Below are positions 1 through 9,365 of a stretch of DNA of 17,012 nt, piece by piece. Numbering within the stretch: the first letter of the stretch is position 1; each line of letters begins with the position of its first letter. Location: the NCBI GenBank assembly GCA_023807065.1, contig JAJJLU010004187.1, forward strand, positions 1 through 17,012, given 5' to 3'. The notes beneath the pieces were generated by a model that was not told the DNA's origin, ran no database searches, and was given only the letters and a program-made list of their open reading frames with translations. Source of the stretch: Isotricha intestinalis (Eukaryota > Ciliophora > Litostomatea > Vestibuliferida > Isotrichidae). A program made the translations under genes and the position numbers.

Positions 1-55
1 TATTTATTGCTATTTATTTCTTTTTGAGTCTCAAAATATCATATCTCTGATTCCA

Positions 56-135
56 CCGTTCGGCTATTTCCGTCTATCTACCAATTATCCACCAATTTTC
101 CGCCAATTGTCCGCCAATCCGCCGTTCCGTTATTT
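56..135. repeat. GC-richer short tandem repeat with 11-bp period
   Basis: CCAAT occurs at 81, 92, 103 and 114, exactly 11 bp apart. The first three copies read CCAATT followed by NTCC, and the fourth is CCAATCCGCCG. The array is flanked by a near-identical 14-mer, CCGTTCGGCTATTT (56-69) and CCGTTCCGTTATTT (122-135), offset by 66 bp, which is six periods of 11. Phased this way, the units at 59-69 and 125-135 agree at 9 of 11 bases, and 70-80 is a diverged relative of 81-91. The block is the most GC-rich stretch near the left edge. It lies about 270 bp upstream of the kinase start, so it could be a minisatellite or a cluster of CCAAT-type sites. The repeat itself is directly visible; any function is inference. 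Confidence 0.75.
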
Positions 136-329
136 ATTTTATAATTTGCTTTAATCATTAAGAAAAATTGTTTTAATAAATCTTTATTATTGACAATAAT
201 TATTTCTTTGAATTACAAAAAATATTATAATTTAATTTTTAAATTAAATAAATTATAGATAAAATAAAATTTAAATTTAATAATTAAGATAACACAAATT
301 AATAATTTAAACATTCAATTATAAAAAAT

Positions 330-369
330 ATGGAAATAAATGTTAATTAATTATTCCCATGATTAATTT
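330..369 (+). promoter_or_regulatory. Putative promoter dyad element, copy 1
   Basis: ATGGAAAT (330-337) and ATTCCCAT (353-360) form an 8-bp inverted repeat with one mismatch, separated by 15 bp. The right arm starts a 17-base string, ATTCCCATGATTAATTT (353-369), that recurs exactly at 9349-9365, where its left partner is again an inverted repeat. The right arm ends about 41 bp before the kinase ATG at 402. In DNA this AT-rich, a 17-mer with a CCC run is not expected twice by chance. A role as a core promoter or factor-binding site is inferred from its position only. Confidence 0.5.
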
Positions 370-401
370 TTTTAATTAATTCTAAAAAAAGTTAAATAAA
401 A

Positions 402-1841
402 ATGCCAAATAGAGGATTTGGTCTAATGAATAGTCTAACAAAAAAAGATCAAAAGGTTTTTTATAAAATATTAGAATCAAAAAAAGAATATGAAATATAT
501 AATACTATAAAAAAAGAAAGAGACAATGTATTAAAAATTATTTTAAATTTTCTTAAAGAAGAAGGAAAAGATCAAGATGAAATAAAACAATTAATGGAAG
601 AAATAGAAGATGAAAAAAAAGAAGATTTATTTTATAGTATTTTAAGTGGCAAAGAGGGAAACATATGTAAAGAAATTTATGAAAATATAAAAAAAGACCG
701 AAATTATTCGAATTTTGATATAATATCTGCTTTTAAAAAAATTACAGAAAAAGAAAAAAAAAAAAAAGAAGAAGAGAAAAAAGAAGAAAAAAAAACAGAA
801 GGAGATGAAAAAGAAGAAAAAAAAACAGAAGGAGATGAAAAAGAAGAAAAAAAAACAGAAGAACCAACAATGCCACTTTTACAAGCATATTATATAAAAT
901 TATGGTGTTTTAATTTTATATCATTTAATTATCCTTGTAATAATGAATATTTAAAAAAGATAACAGAAGAAATTCAAAATAATGAAGAATTGAAAAAAAA
1001 ATTCATGGGGCAAAGAAAAACAACACTAATATATGAGCTAAATCGTCTTGATAAAGAAACAATAATTATATTGGAAGAAGGAAAAACATTAAAAAGTATT
1101 CAAAAAGCACAAGAAGATAAAGATGATTTATCTAAATTAAGAAAAGGGGACAAAAAAAAATTTCAAAAATTGATTCAACATATTATAAAACAATTATCAA
1201 TTGGATTATATTTATTTCATCATCTTTCTAAATCAGAAAGTTTATTTCATAATGATTTAAAACCAGATAATGCTTTAATAATAATTGATGAAAAAGAAAC
1301 AGATTTATATAAAAAATATATGAGTGCAACAATTAAAGTAGTTGATTTAGATTTAACAAGAAAAATAAATATTGAAGAATTGAATAAAGATTTTTATGAT
1401 AAAATGTATAAAGAAGATTTATTTCCTTATGATGATCCTGATAAAGAAGAAATTTATGAACTTGGTGAAATTATGTTTGAACTTTTAACTGGAGAAATGT
1501 TTAATCGTGGATATCAAAAAGAGATAAATGTTAAAAATAAAGTTATGGAAAAAAATTGTGTGATAAGAGCTGATTATGAATTATGTGAAAGTATTATTAA
1601 ATTTCTTCATTCTACTCTTAAAACAAAAAGAGCTTATAGAATAAACTGTGATGAGGCTTTTGCTCATCCATTTTTTAAAGAAGAACAATTTGAAAAAGTA
1701 AATTTCGATAAATTACCTAATGAATTAACTTCATCAGATAAAAGCATTTTTTATTTACCAATCTATAGAAAATATTTAGTATTGAAAAATTATGAAATGG
1801 AAATTGAAGATGGAAATAAATGCTTGGTTGAAGAATTTTGA
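402..1841 (+). CDS. Divergent protein kinase or pseudokinase with charged repeat linker
   Basis: This is an intact 479-residue frame. An in-frame TAA lies at 393-395, so translation starts at M1 (402) or M9 (426). The C-terminal half is a kinase fold. The catalytic loop HNDLKPDN (283-290) keeps the catalytic Asp285 and metal-binding Asn290, but the HRD Arg is Asn. The DFG motif is D315-L-D317, which keeps the first Asp but loses the Gly. A helix-F-like segment, EEIYELGEIMFELLTGE (about 349-364), and HPFF (422-425) complete the C-lobe. I find no glycine-rich loop and no clear VAIK lysine, so the N-lobe (about 158-230) is degenerate and activity is uncertain. Residues 18-42 and 75-101 resemble each other (KVFYKIL.../DLFYSIL..., then EIYNTIKKER/EIYENIKKDR), indicating a duplicated helical module. 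Residues about 118-153 are Lys/Glu-rich with a 10-residue tandem repeat. No signal peptide or membrane segment is seen. Substrate unknown. The kinase-fold call is firm; whether it is active is open. Confidence 0.88.
   Translation: MPNRGFGLMNSLTKKDQKVFYKILESKKEYEIYNTIKKERDNVLKIILNFLKEEGKDQDEIKQLMEEIEDEKKEDLFYSILSGKEGNICKEIYENIKKDRNYSNFDIISAFKKITEKEKKKKEEEKKEEKKTEGDEKEEKKTEGDEKEEKKTEEPTMPLLQAYYIKLWCFNFISFNYPCNNEYLKKITEEIQNNEELKKKFMGQRKTTLIYELNRLDKETIIILEEGKTLKSIQKAQEDKDDLSKLRKGDKKKFQKLIQHIIKQLSIGLYLFHHLSKSESLFHNDLKPDNALIIIDEKETDLYKKYMSATIKVVDLDLTRKINIEELNKDFYDKMYKEDLFPYDDPDKEEIYELGEIMFELLTGEMFNRGYQKEINVKNKVMEKNCVIRADYELCESIIKFLHSTLKTKRAYRINCDEAFAHPFFKEEQFEKVNFDKLPNELTSSDKSIFYLPIYRKYLVLKNYEMEIEDGNKCLVEEF
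781..861 (+). repeat. 30-bp coding tandem repeat, 2.7 copies
   Basis: Bases 781-810 and 811-840 are identical, and 841-861 repeats the first 21 bases. The unit encodes ten residues containing EEKKTEGDEK (residues about 127-153 of the kinase), which form a Lys/Glu-rich linker. The exact identity of two copies suggests recent replication slippage, helped by the internal A9 run. The unit length is a multiple of three, so copy number can change without breaking the frame. Confidence 0.9.
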
Positions 1842-3656
1842 ATTTTTTTTAACTTAAATTGATTTTAAATTAGTTATAAAATATAAAATAAATAAAAAAT
1901 ATTTTTGAGCAAGGATTTTATTTTATATCGAAAGAATTTTATATAACTCAATAATTTTGAAAAATACAATGATTGTTTAAATAACTGTTTGTTTTTCATA
2001 TAAAATCTTAATCTTTTTAATTATATTTATAAAAATTTATCTTCATTTTTAATTCTTTTCTTATATTATTTAAAATCATTATCAATAAAATCCCTTTTCT
2101 CCAATTTTAAAAAAAATAAATAAATTTCCTAATACATTTTTAATCAAGTTCTTATTTATTTTAATTTAATTAGAGGAAATTGAGGATATAAATTTTATAT
2201 TTTTCCAATTTTTCAGTTATTCATACTTAGAGTTAAAATATAATTATTTCATTAAAATGTAAACTTAATTTTAAAAGCCAATTTGAAAAAGATTTTGATA
2301 TTTTATTAATTCTTGTTTATGAAAAATGAATTGGATTACTTCATTTTCCTTAACTCCACTGATTTACAGAAAGGATATGAAAATTGTGAAAAATACTCAC
2401 TTTTTATTTAAAAATATTTTGAAAAAGATTATTTTAGATTTGTTATAGGAACATTTTAACAATTTCACTAAAATTATTTATTAATTTCTATAAATGAAAT
2501 AAAATATTTTAATGTTTATAAGCAATTAAATTAATTAAAACATAATTTTTATAAAATTAATTTAAACTCTGATTTTCTCATAAAATATTAAAATTTATTT
2601 TATTATCTACATTTAGATTAAATGAAATGTAATGATAGAAGGATTTAAAAAAAAAATTAATTTTTTTGTATAAAAAGTAATCCTTTAATAAGATATATAT
2701 GTTATTCGACTTTTTATATTTAAATTATTTTATTTTGCTAAAAGGAAATAACTTTTAATTAAAGCTTCATTATTTTTTAAATAGAAAGATTTAGAAATGA
2801 AAATAAGATAATCAAGCATAAGTTACACTTTATCTCATTAGAAAACAAAAACAAATAAAAAACACAGATTTAAAATTGATTTAGGTCAATGAAATAATAA
2901 TCAATGGTTTTTGAATATAAAGATGAATGAATAATATATTTTTATTAATTAATTCTAAAATGAGTAATTTTAATTAAATTTATGTGTTAATTCCAAATTA
3001 ATTATTTAAATTATTTAATAATATCACAAAATAAATCAACAAATATTTGAGTTTTTTATGTTAATTAAAAATATAAAGTTAGATTAAATAATAATAATTC
3101 TTTTTTATTCAAAAGAATAATTAAATAATATTTTTATTTCATAAACATTGTTTGAGATTTAATATATAAGGAAAAAGCAATGTTTATTTTATAGACTCTG
3201 ATACTAGTTATATTTTAATTAAAGAAATTATAAGATAATATGCTTAATTAATTTGGTTATTGGTGAATGAAAAAAGGAAATAAATTTTATATTAATATAA
3301 ATATTATTATTCTTTTCCTAATCTTATATAATTGATAAAGAATTGATATCATTATTGTGATAACGAATCTGAAACAAGAAATATATTTAAAACAAAGTAA
3401 AAGGCTTAATATTAATAAAATTCTTAAAAATTTTTATAGATATTAAGAAATATTTTATTTAAATAATCAAATTATGGAATATATTATCTTATTAATCCTT
3501 TCAAATAAAAAATTATGCTCTAAATCCTAAAATAAAAACCTAATCATTAATATTATCTTGTAATAATTTGGTTGTTCAATTGTTATATTTTTTGTAATAT
3601 TAATTATTTTCCTTATTAGTAAAAAGAATACATTAATTTTCCAATCTTTTCATTAG
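1842..3656. other. Gene-free AT-rich spacer between convergent genes
   Basis: About 1.8 kb separates the stop of the plus-strand kinase from the stop of the minus-strand vWA gene. Both strands are stop-rich, and I recognise no conserved protein segment, tRNA or other RNA. The only structures seen are AT palindromes, for example AAAAAAATTAATTTTTTT near 2650, and a short hairpin with arms near 3096-3103 and 3111-3118. These are what this base composition produces by chance. Confidence 0.6.
1887..1896 (+). terminator. Possible polyadenylation signals after the kinase gene
   Basis: Two overlapping AATAAA hexamers lie at 1887-1892 and 1891-1896, about 46-50 bases after the TGA stop. In such AT-rich sequence the hexamer is common, so only the distance from the stop supports this call. 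Confidence 0.22.
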
Positions 3657-6600
3657 TTAGGCTACAGTTTTTGCATTATCAACATTTTGAATTTTTCCAT
3701 TAGCCATTTCATATAAAACATAAAATTTTTGATTAAATTCATCATTATCAATTTTAAAATTTCCATCAAGAATTCTTGATTTGAGTTCATTCAATTGTTT
3801 TTTCAAAACTTTATCTTCTTTTCTTCCTAAACATTTGGCTCTAATTGCACTAAATAAATTTTTATATTTTGATTTAAAAGTATCCAAATCTCTGATTAAA
3901 TGTATATCTTTTAAGGTTTTTTGATCAAATTTTGATAAAGAAGCTAGTGTTGTTTGATTTCCCTGTTCATCAATTTTATAAGTAATCCCAGTACATCCTC
4001 TGCAATATGGACATCCAACAGATTCATTTCCTTTTTTTCCTATGATATAAGTTGAAACATAACTGTATTGTAATCCATAATCTTCTATTTTTTTGTCACA
4101 TTCTTCAATTATCTCAGGTTTTACTTCACCATCAGTCACAATTAATAGATGTTTAAATTTTTCTTTTTTAGTTTCTTTTCCTATTTCTGCTATTAAATAA
4201 CTATAAGTTTGTCCTTCACCCTTTTGAGCCGAAATAAATTCATTAATTTTTTCTTGTTTTAAACATTTAAATTTATCATTCCAAATATAAAATTTGTCGC
4301 CTCTTGAATTGTTGTAAAATTGCTTAACTAAAGTTTCCAATATATTAAAATATTGTTTGTTTCCATTAACCGAGCTAGAATTATCAACTGCAAAAAGTAT
4401 TTTCATATTTTCTTGTCTTTTTTTAAATTTTTTCCAAGTATCTTTCCAATTTACTTGAATATCGATAGCTTTAGGTCTAAAATCACCTCCATCTTTACAA
4501 TTATCTTTAATTTGATGTTTTTCAGGTGCTCCTAACCATGAAACAATATTTTGAATATATCTTGCAGTTCCTTGTGTTTCCATTTCTAAGAAAAATTTAG
4601 AATAAGAACAATCAATAACAATATCACCTTTATCATCATTAGATAAATAAAAAGCTGAATTAAATCCTCCATCAGAATCTTTAGAAAAAGGAATAAAGGG
4701 ATATAATAAATTAGGATCTGTAATCATTTTTAAGTCATTATTATCTCCGAAATATAATAAATTATCATCATTTGGTTTTTCAACAAAAAAAGAAATAGTT
4801 TTACCTTCATAAATTGAATACAAACTATGTGAAATAATATTTCTAGAATAATTATCAATCATTTGAATTTTCCTATTAAAAGTACTATTTTTAAGTAACT
4901 TACCACTTTCATCTCCATATATAGTTCCATTACCAGGATGATTACCAGCAACTCTAAAATTTGAATTAGGGAATAAATTTTCAATTATAAGATTAATTTG
5001 ATAATTAAAAGGAGCATTATCTGCAAATAAAGCTAATCCTCCTCCATTTTCCCAAAATTTCTTAATTACTTTTATAAATTGGCCTAATAAATATGGATTA
5101 TCCTGACTATTAGGTAATTCTGCATATGGTTCCCCACTCATTATAATACAAGCATAATAATCACAATAACCTTTTTTATATGTTCCTTCTCTTGTTAATC
5201 TTTCTATTGCATCTTTGTAATTTATTACTACTTCTACTTTAATGCCAGTATAATCTATAGATGATTGTATTGATTCTGAATCTTCACTTGATTTTTTTGT
5301 AATATATTCATATGATAATCTTGGGTCTTCACCTTCATTCATTCCATATGAATAAAGCATAACAATTAACAATATTTGTCCATAGAAGAAATTTTTTTCG
5401 TACATGCCATAATTATGTATTGAAAAATTTCCATTTTTAACTAATTCTTCCTCATTTACATCTTGAGGAATTTCAAGTTGATAATAATCATAACTACTTA
5501 ATTCTATTGGAATATTCATTAATTTATTTTTTAAATCTTTGTAAATAGGGTTTTCTTGTGAATTAGTAATATCAGTATTATTAAATTCAATTTGAAACTT
5601 TGAAACTTGAGTTTTCATATTTGAATTATTTATTGAATTTCCTGAGAAACATGAAGCAATTCCTTGAATTAATTTATTAGGATTTAGAGAATATATAATA
5701 CTTGGAAATAATTGTTCAATTCCAAAAGGGGAAACTCCTACACCAATTCCAAATATATTTATTCCTTTTACAAAACAAAAGTTAACATTCTCAACAATTC
5801 TGTTTATTTCAGATTTTGAAAAAAGACCATCAGTAATAACAAATAAAAAATCAGGATGTTCGAATTTTCGAGCATTATGAAGATTATAAGCAACTCTAAT
5901 TGCTGAGGCTAAATCAGTATTCTGAATATTGTTATGAAGTAGATCAAATAAAACAGGCCAAATTTGAGATTTTTCAGAAAGAATATCTAAAGTATTTTTT
6001 TCAGAGCAAATAACATAAGGATTTGGAGCACCAGAAACAATTAAATCAAAACAAGGTAAATCAATTGATCCTAAAACATTTAAAAGTATTAGTATTGTAT
6101 TCCATGAATGCTGTATTGATAAAGGACTAAAACATGAACATGAATTGTCAATAATAACTGTCACTCCGTAATTTTTAATGAAACCATCTCCAATTTCTCT
6201 ATAAATTCTTGGATTTGGAGTTGGATTAAGAAAATATTTTATTAGTTCATTTATATCAATATGGGTTCCTATATCTGTTAATATTGTTTGTGTTGGTAAA
6301 TTAGGTTTAAATATTATTTCTGAATGAGATAAATTAATTGTTTCTTTTTTAATTTTAAATGTTTTCATGAATTCAATGATTTTTTTTTTTTCCTTTTCTT
6401 CTAAAGGATTTTCAATTTTAATAAGTGAACCTATATTCTTGATTATTTCTTTAAATTCATTTTGATTTAATTTAGGAGGAACTTTTTTTTTTTGTGTTAA
6501 TTGTATTTTTTTTACATAAGGTTCTTCTTTTATTTCCCTCAATGAATTATCTGAAAATATTTTCTCTAAATTTTCAATACTTTCATATATAGAACCTAGA

Positions 6601-6962
6601 TTTTTTATTTCAAAATAAGCATTTTCAATTTTATCATCATTATCCTTTTCTTTAACTCTTCTAAGTACTGATACTAATCCTTTTATATAAACTTCAACAT
6701 TTTTCTCAATCACTTTACAATCTTTTTTATTTTGAATATAAAAATTTTTTTTATTCATTTCTATTATTTCAACAGGTAAACGATCATCTTTACATGACTT
6801 TTTGAATTTCTCCCAGAATAGAGTCAAAAATTGAGATTGTTCTTTTTTTATTGTTTGATATTTTGAAAAAATAAAAGCAAAAGAATGATTCCCATTATTA
6901 AATATTTTATTTTTCCACTCATTAAATAAAGCAAATTCTTCATCTAATCCATTTGAAAACAT
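3657..6962 (-). CDS. Multi-vWA-domain protein with Rossmann/amidotransferase-like middle (intact 3' portion)
   Basis: This is a 1101-codon open frame ending in TAA. Residues 1-60 are the tail of a vWA domain whose front lies upstream in decayed sequence; the frame stays open to a TGA at 7062-7064, so the ATG at 6962 sits inside a conserved strand and may not be the original start. Residues 60-220 are charged linker. A complete vWA domain spans about 266-440, with MIDAS D272-N-S274-C-S276, Thr349 and TDG (377-379). Residues about 598-665 (CIIMSGEPYAELP, then FWENGGGLALFADNAP) look like a class I amidotransferase/flavodoxin-like fold, with no clear catalytic triad. A second complete vWA domain spans about 852-1040, with D860-N-S862-S-S864, Thr919 and TDG (943-945). 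It is followed by a CPYCRGC cluster (984-990) that could bind metal. The likely role is metal-dependent protein binding or scaffolding; ligand unknown. All conserved vWA metal residues are present, so this part looks functional. No membrane segment is seen in this part. Confidence 0.85.
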   Translation of the reverse strand: MFSNGLDEEFALFNEWKNKIFNNGNHSFAFIFSKYQTIKKEQSQFLTLFWEKFKKSCKDDRLPVEIIEMNKKNFYIQNKKDCKVIEKNVEVYIKGLVSVLRRVKEKDNDDKIENAYFEIKNLGSIYESIENLEKIFSDNSLREIKEEPYVKKIQLTQKKKVPPKLNQNEFKEIIKNIGSLIKIENPLEEKEKKKIIEFMKTFKIKKETINLSHSEIIFKPNLPTQTILTDIGTHIDINELIKYFLNPTPNPRIYREIGDGFIKNYGVTVIIDNSCSCFSPLSIQHSWNTILILLNVLGSIDLPCFDLIVSGAPNPYVICSEKNTLDILSEKSQIWPVLFDLLHNNIQNTDLASAIRVAYNLHNARKFEHPDFLFVITDGLFSKSEINRIVENVNFCFVKGINIFGIGVGVSPFGIEQLFPSIIYSLNPNKLIQGIASCFSGNSINNSNMKTQVSKFQIEFNNTDITNSQENPIYKDLKNKLMNIPIELSSYDYYQLEIPQDVNEEELVKNGNFSIHNYGMYEKNFFYGQILLIVMLYSYGMNEGEDPRLSYEYITKKSSEDSESIQSSIDYTGIKVEVVINYKDAIERLTREGTYKKGYCDYYACIIMSGEPYAELPNSQDNPYLLGQFIKVIKKFWENGGGLALFADNAPFNYQINLIIENLFPNSNFRVAGNHPGNGTIYGDESGKLLKNSTFNRKIQMIDNYSRNIISHSLYSIYEGKTISFFVEKPNDDNLLYFGDNNDLKMITDPNLLYPFIPFSKDSDGGFNSAFYLSNDDKGDIVIDCSYSKFFLEMETQGTARYIQNIVSWLGAPEKHQIKDNCKDGGDFRPKAIDIQVNWKDTWKKFKKRQENMKILFAVDNSSSVNGNKQYFNILETLVKQFYNNSRGDKFYIWNDKFKCLKQEKINEFISAQKGEGQTYSYLIAEIGKETKKEKFKHLLIVTDGEVKPEIIEECDKKIEDYGLQYSYVSTYIIGKKGNESVGCPYCRGCTGITYKIDEQGNQTTLASLSKFDQKTLKDIHLIRDLDTFKSKYKNLFSAIRAKCLGRKEDKVLKKQLNELKSRILDGNFKIDNDEFNQKFYVLYEMANGKIQNVDNAKTVA

Positions 6963-9275
6963 ATAAAATACTCTTTGAGCATTTTCATTTAAAGTTTTAA
7001 ATTTATCAATTGCAGTTTTTATACATGATGCAATATTTGTATTACTTTTTATAATAAAAATTCAATCAAGAACTAATTCTATTAATCAACTTTAAATCCA
7101 CTATCTCCAACAACTAAAAGTAAATATGGAACTTCTAAAGAATCAAATACTATTGATAATCACAAACTTATCACATTACAAAAAAATTTTAAGTATGACT
7201 AATTGTTCTGAAACAATGTAATAAAATATTATCTTCTAAATTTTTAAATGGAATTTCTTCTTGTAAAATAGTTTTTGATATGAAATTAAATAATTTATTT
7301 GAAAGAAATTCACTTCTTTTTAATAATCTATTTATTGTTGATTGTTCATGAATATGTAATGATTTGATTTGAAAACGTCTTTTACTATATTTGTATCAAA
7401 TAATTGAACTAAATAACCTTCTCTTTCATATACTTCGTTAAGTTTTAATATTTTTTTATTTATATATTTTTCATTTTTTCTATAACTTGTTTATTTCTTT
7501 TTCAATAACAAAATTCTCTTCTTCAAATTTTTGAGGGGTTATTAAATAATTTTTATCATCAAATTTTTTTTTCAAATTCCTCTCTTACTTAAATTAACTT
7601 TATTATTTGATAAATTTAAATCATTATATTGATGGTCTTGTAATTTTTCTTCTATGATAGAAGATATTTATTGAATCTCTTTACTAGGTTTTATTATTGG
7701 GGAAGGAATGTTTTGAAGCTCAATAATCTTTTTCTTTGGTTTTCTTCACTTAATTTTTTATTATAATGATGTCTCTTGTTATTGAAGAATTTTTTTCTAA
7801 ATTTTCTTATTCAAGATTTATTATCTTTGATTCTTCACTTGCATCAAACTTCATAAAAAGAAATTATTTTTTTGAATGTTTACAAAATTTTTGTAAAGTT
7901 TTAAAATAATTATTATCTATCATATATTTGTCTTTTTTTGTTAATATAATAAATTCTTGAATATCATTGTCATTATTATTCTTTAAATCTTTTAAATCTT
8001 TTTCTTTTGAAAAATCTTCCCCCTGAATTTTTTAATTTTAAAATCATTGTTTCAAAAGATTTTTGATATCCCTCAGTTTTGGAAGATATTAAAGAATGAT
8101 TACAATTTTTTAAAGAAATATAAATATCAGATAATTCAGATAAAATATTATCGATTTTTTAATATTACTTTCTTCTTTCCTTACATATGCTTTTCTTATA
8201 AATGCAGGAATTATTTTCATTTTTAATATGCAACTACAATAAAATTCCATTTCTGAATTTATTAAATAAATTTCTGATTGAATAATTTCATCGATTTCAA
8301 TTAAATCAACTCATAAGATTGATTATTAATTTGATTTATATCATTTGGTTGAATTTGATTTATATTTGTATCAACGCTTTTTTTTTCTCTTTCCCTATTA
8401 TTAAAAATTTATCCCTGATATTTTTAATGTTATTTTCTTTTACTTCTTTATTTTTCTCTTCAATTTCTTGTATTATTTTTGTTATTTCTAGATTTAAATG
8501 AAAAAATGAATTATCTTTTATCTTATTATTTGATTGATTTTATGAATAAAATTGCTTTTGAAGTTCTTTTACTTTATTATTGATTACTTCTTCTGATGAT
8601 AAACTAGAAAGATTAACAATAATAGTATCATTTTTTCACTTTTATTATTTTGATTTTTAAAAATTTCATAAAGTTTTTGAATCAAATTATATTTTTCCAT
8701 TAAATCTTTTTCATTTTTTTTTCTGAAGAAACCTTAGATAATAAATAGTACAACTCTTTTTCTATTTTATCTCCAACAAAATCAGAACAATAATCTTTTA
8801 TTAGTTTTCTCAACTATTAAATATGCAAAATAAATCAAAAGATTCTGATTTGATGTTATTAAATCTTTTTAATACATCAATGTATTTATTTTGTTTCATT
8901 TTTTAAAATATTTTGTTCAAAATTGTATTTCTATTGTTTTTTTTGTAAATTTTATACTTATAATCCTTTTTAATTGTCTCTTCATATGTTTTTGGATAAT
9001 TTTTTTTCAGAAAAAGAAAGAAATCTTCTTGATTCTTTATACATTTTTTTTAAGAGAATTATTTATAAATGAATATCATTTATCCTTACTTCTTCCAAAA
9101 AGAGCAAAATATTGTTTTTCTCCTTCCATTGTGTTTTATTATTAAATTCTTTTATTTCTCCTTCATCAAGAAACAAAGACATCAAAACTATGATTTAATA
9201 TATTTCACCTTCATCGTGAGTGCTGTATACTAGTGATAACAATGTTATAAATATTATTAAAAATTTATTCTTCAT
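6963..9275 (-). pseudogene. Decayed 5' half of the multi-vWA gene
   Basis: Minus-strand protein similarity continues upstream of 6962 but moves between frames and meets many stops. Recognisable pieces, from 3' to 5', are: the front of the first vWA domain (VPYLLLVVGDSGFKVD, about 7085-7135, and NLEDNILL plus FRTIS, about 7190-7260); HEQSTINRLLK (about 7320-7355); a charged, coiled-coil-like region (about 7400-8750); and YFALFGRSKDK-stop-YSFINN (about 9060-9115), where the stop is TGA at a likely Trp position. The apparent first codon at 9275 opens a signal-peptide-like stretch, MKNKFLIIFITLLSLVYS. Together with 3657-6962 this would be one gene of about 1870 codons. The contrast with the clean 3' portion is striking. 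It could instead be an assembly or gene-conversion junction. Confidence 0.72.
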
Positions 9276-9326
9276 TTTTATAGTATTTAAAATAAAAATA
9301 TATTTTTAATATTTTAATTTTTAAAT

Positions 9327-9365
9327 ATGGGAATTGGGGATTAGGACCATTCCCATGATTAATTT
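9327..9365 (-). promoter_or_regulatory. Putative promoter dyad element, copy 2
   Basis: ATGGGAAT (9327-9334) and ATTCCCAT (9349-9356) form a perfect 8-bp inverted repeat around a GC-rich 14-base centre. The right arm begins the same 17-mer found at 353-369. The element lies 52 bp upstream of the apparent minus-strand start at 9275 and 64 bp beyond the end of the neighbouring ART-like gene. It therefore occupies the same position relative to its gene as copy 1 does to the kinase. Function is inferred from position and repetition. Confidence 0.5.

Noticed and set aside
2640..2690. Inverted repeat GGATT...AATCC around an A/T palindrome as a mobile-element end
   Set aside because: The arms are only five bases long, the centre is an A/T run, there is no target duplication and no linked transposase.
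4353..4535. Small plus-strand open frame
   Set aside because: It lies antisense within the intact vWA gene and shows only composition-driven Ile/Phe/Ser content.
8319..9145. Plus-strand open frames at 8319-8501 and 8891-9145
   Set aside because: They are antisense to the decayed vWA 5' half, are rich in Phe/Ile/Leu from T-runs, and have no recognisable domain.
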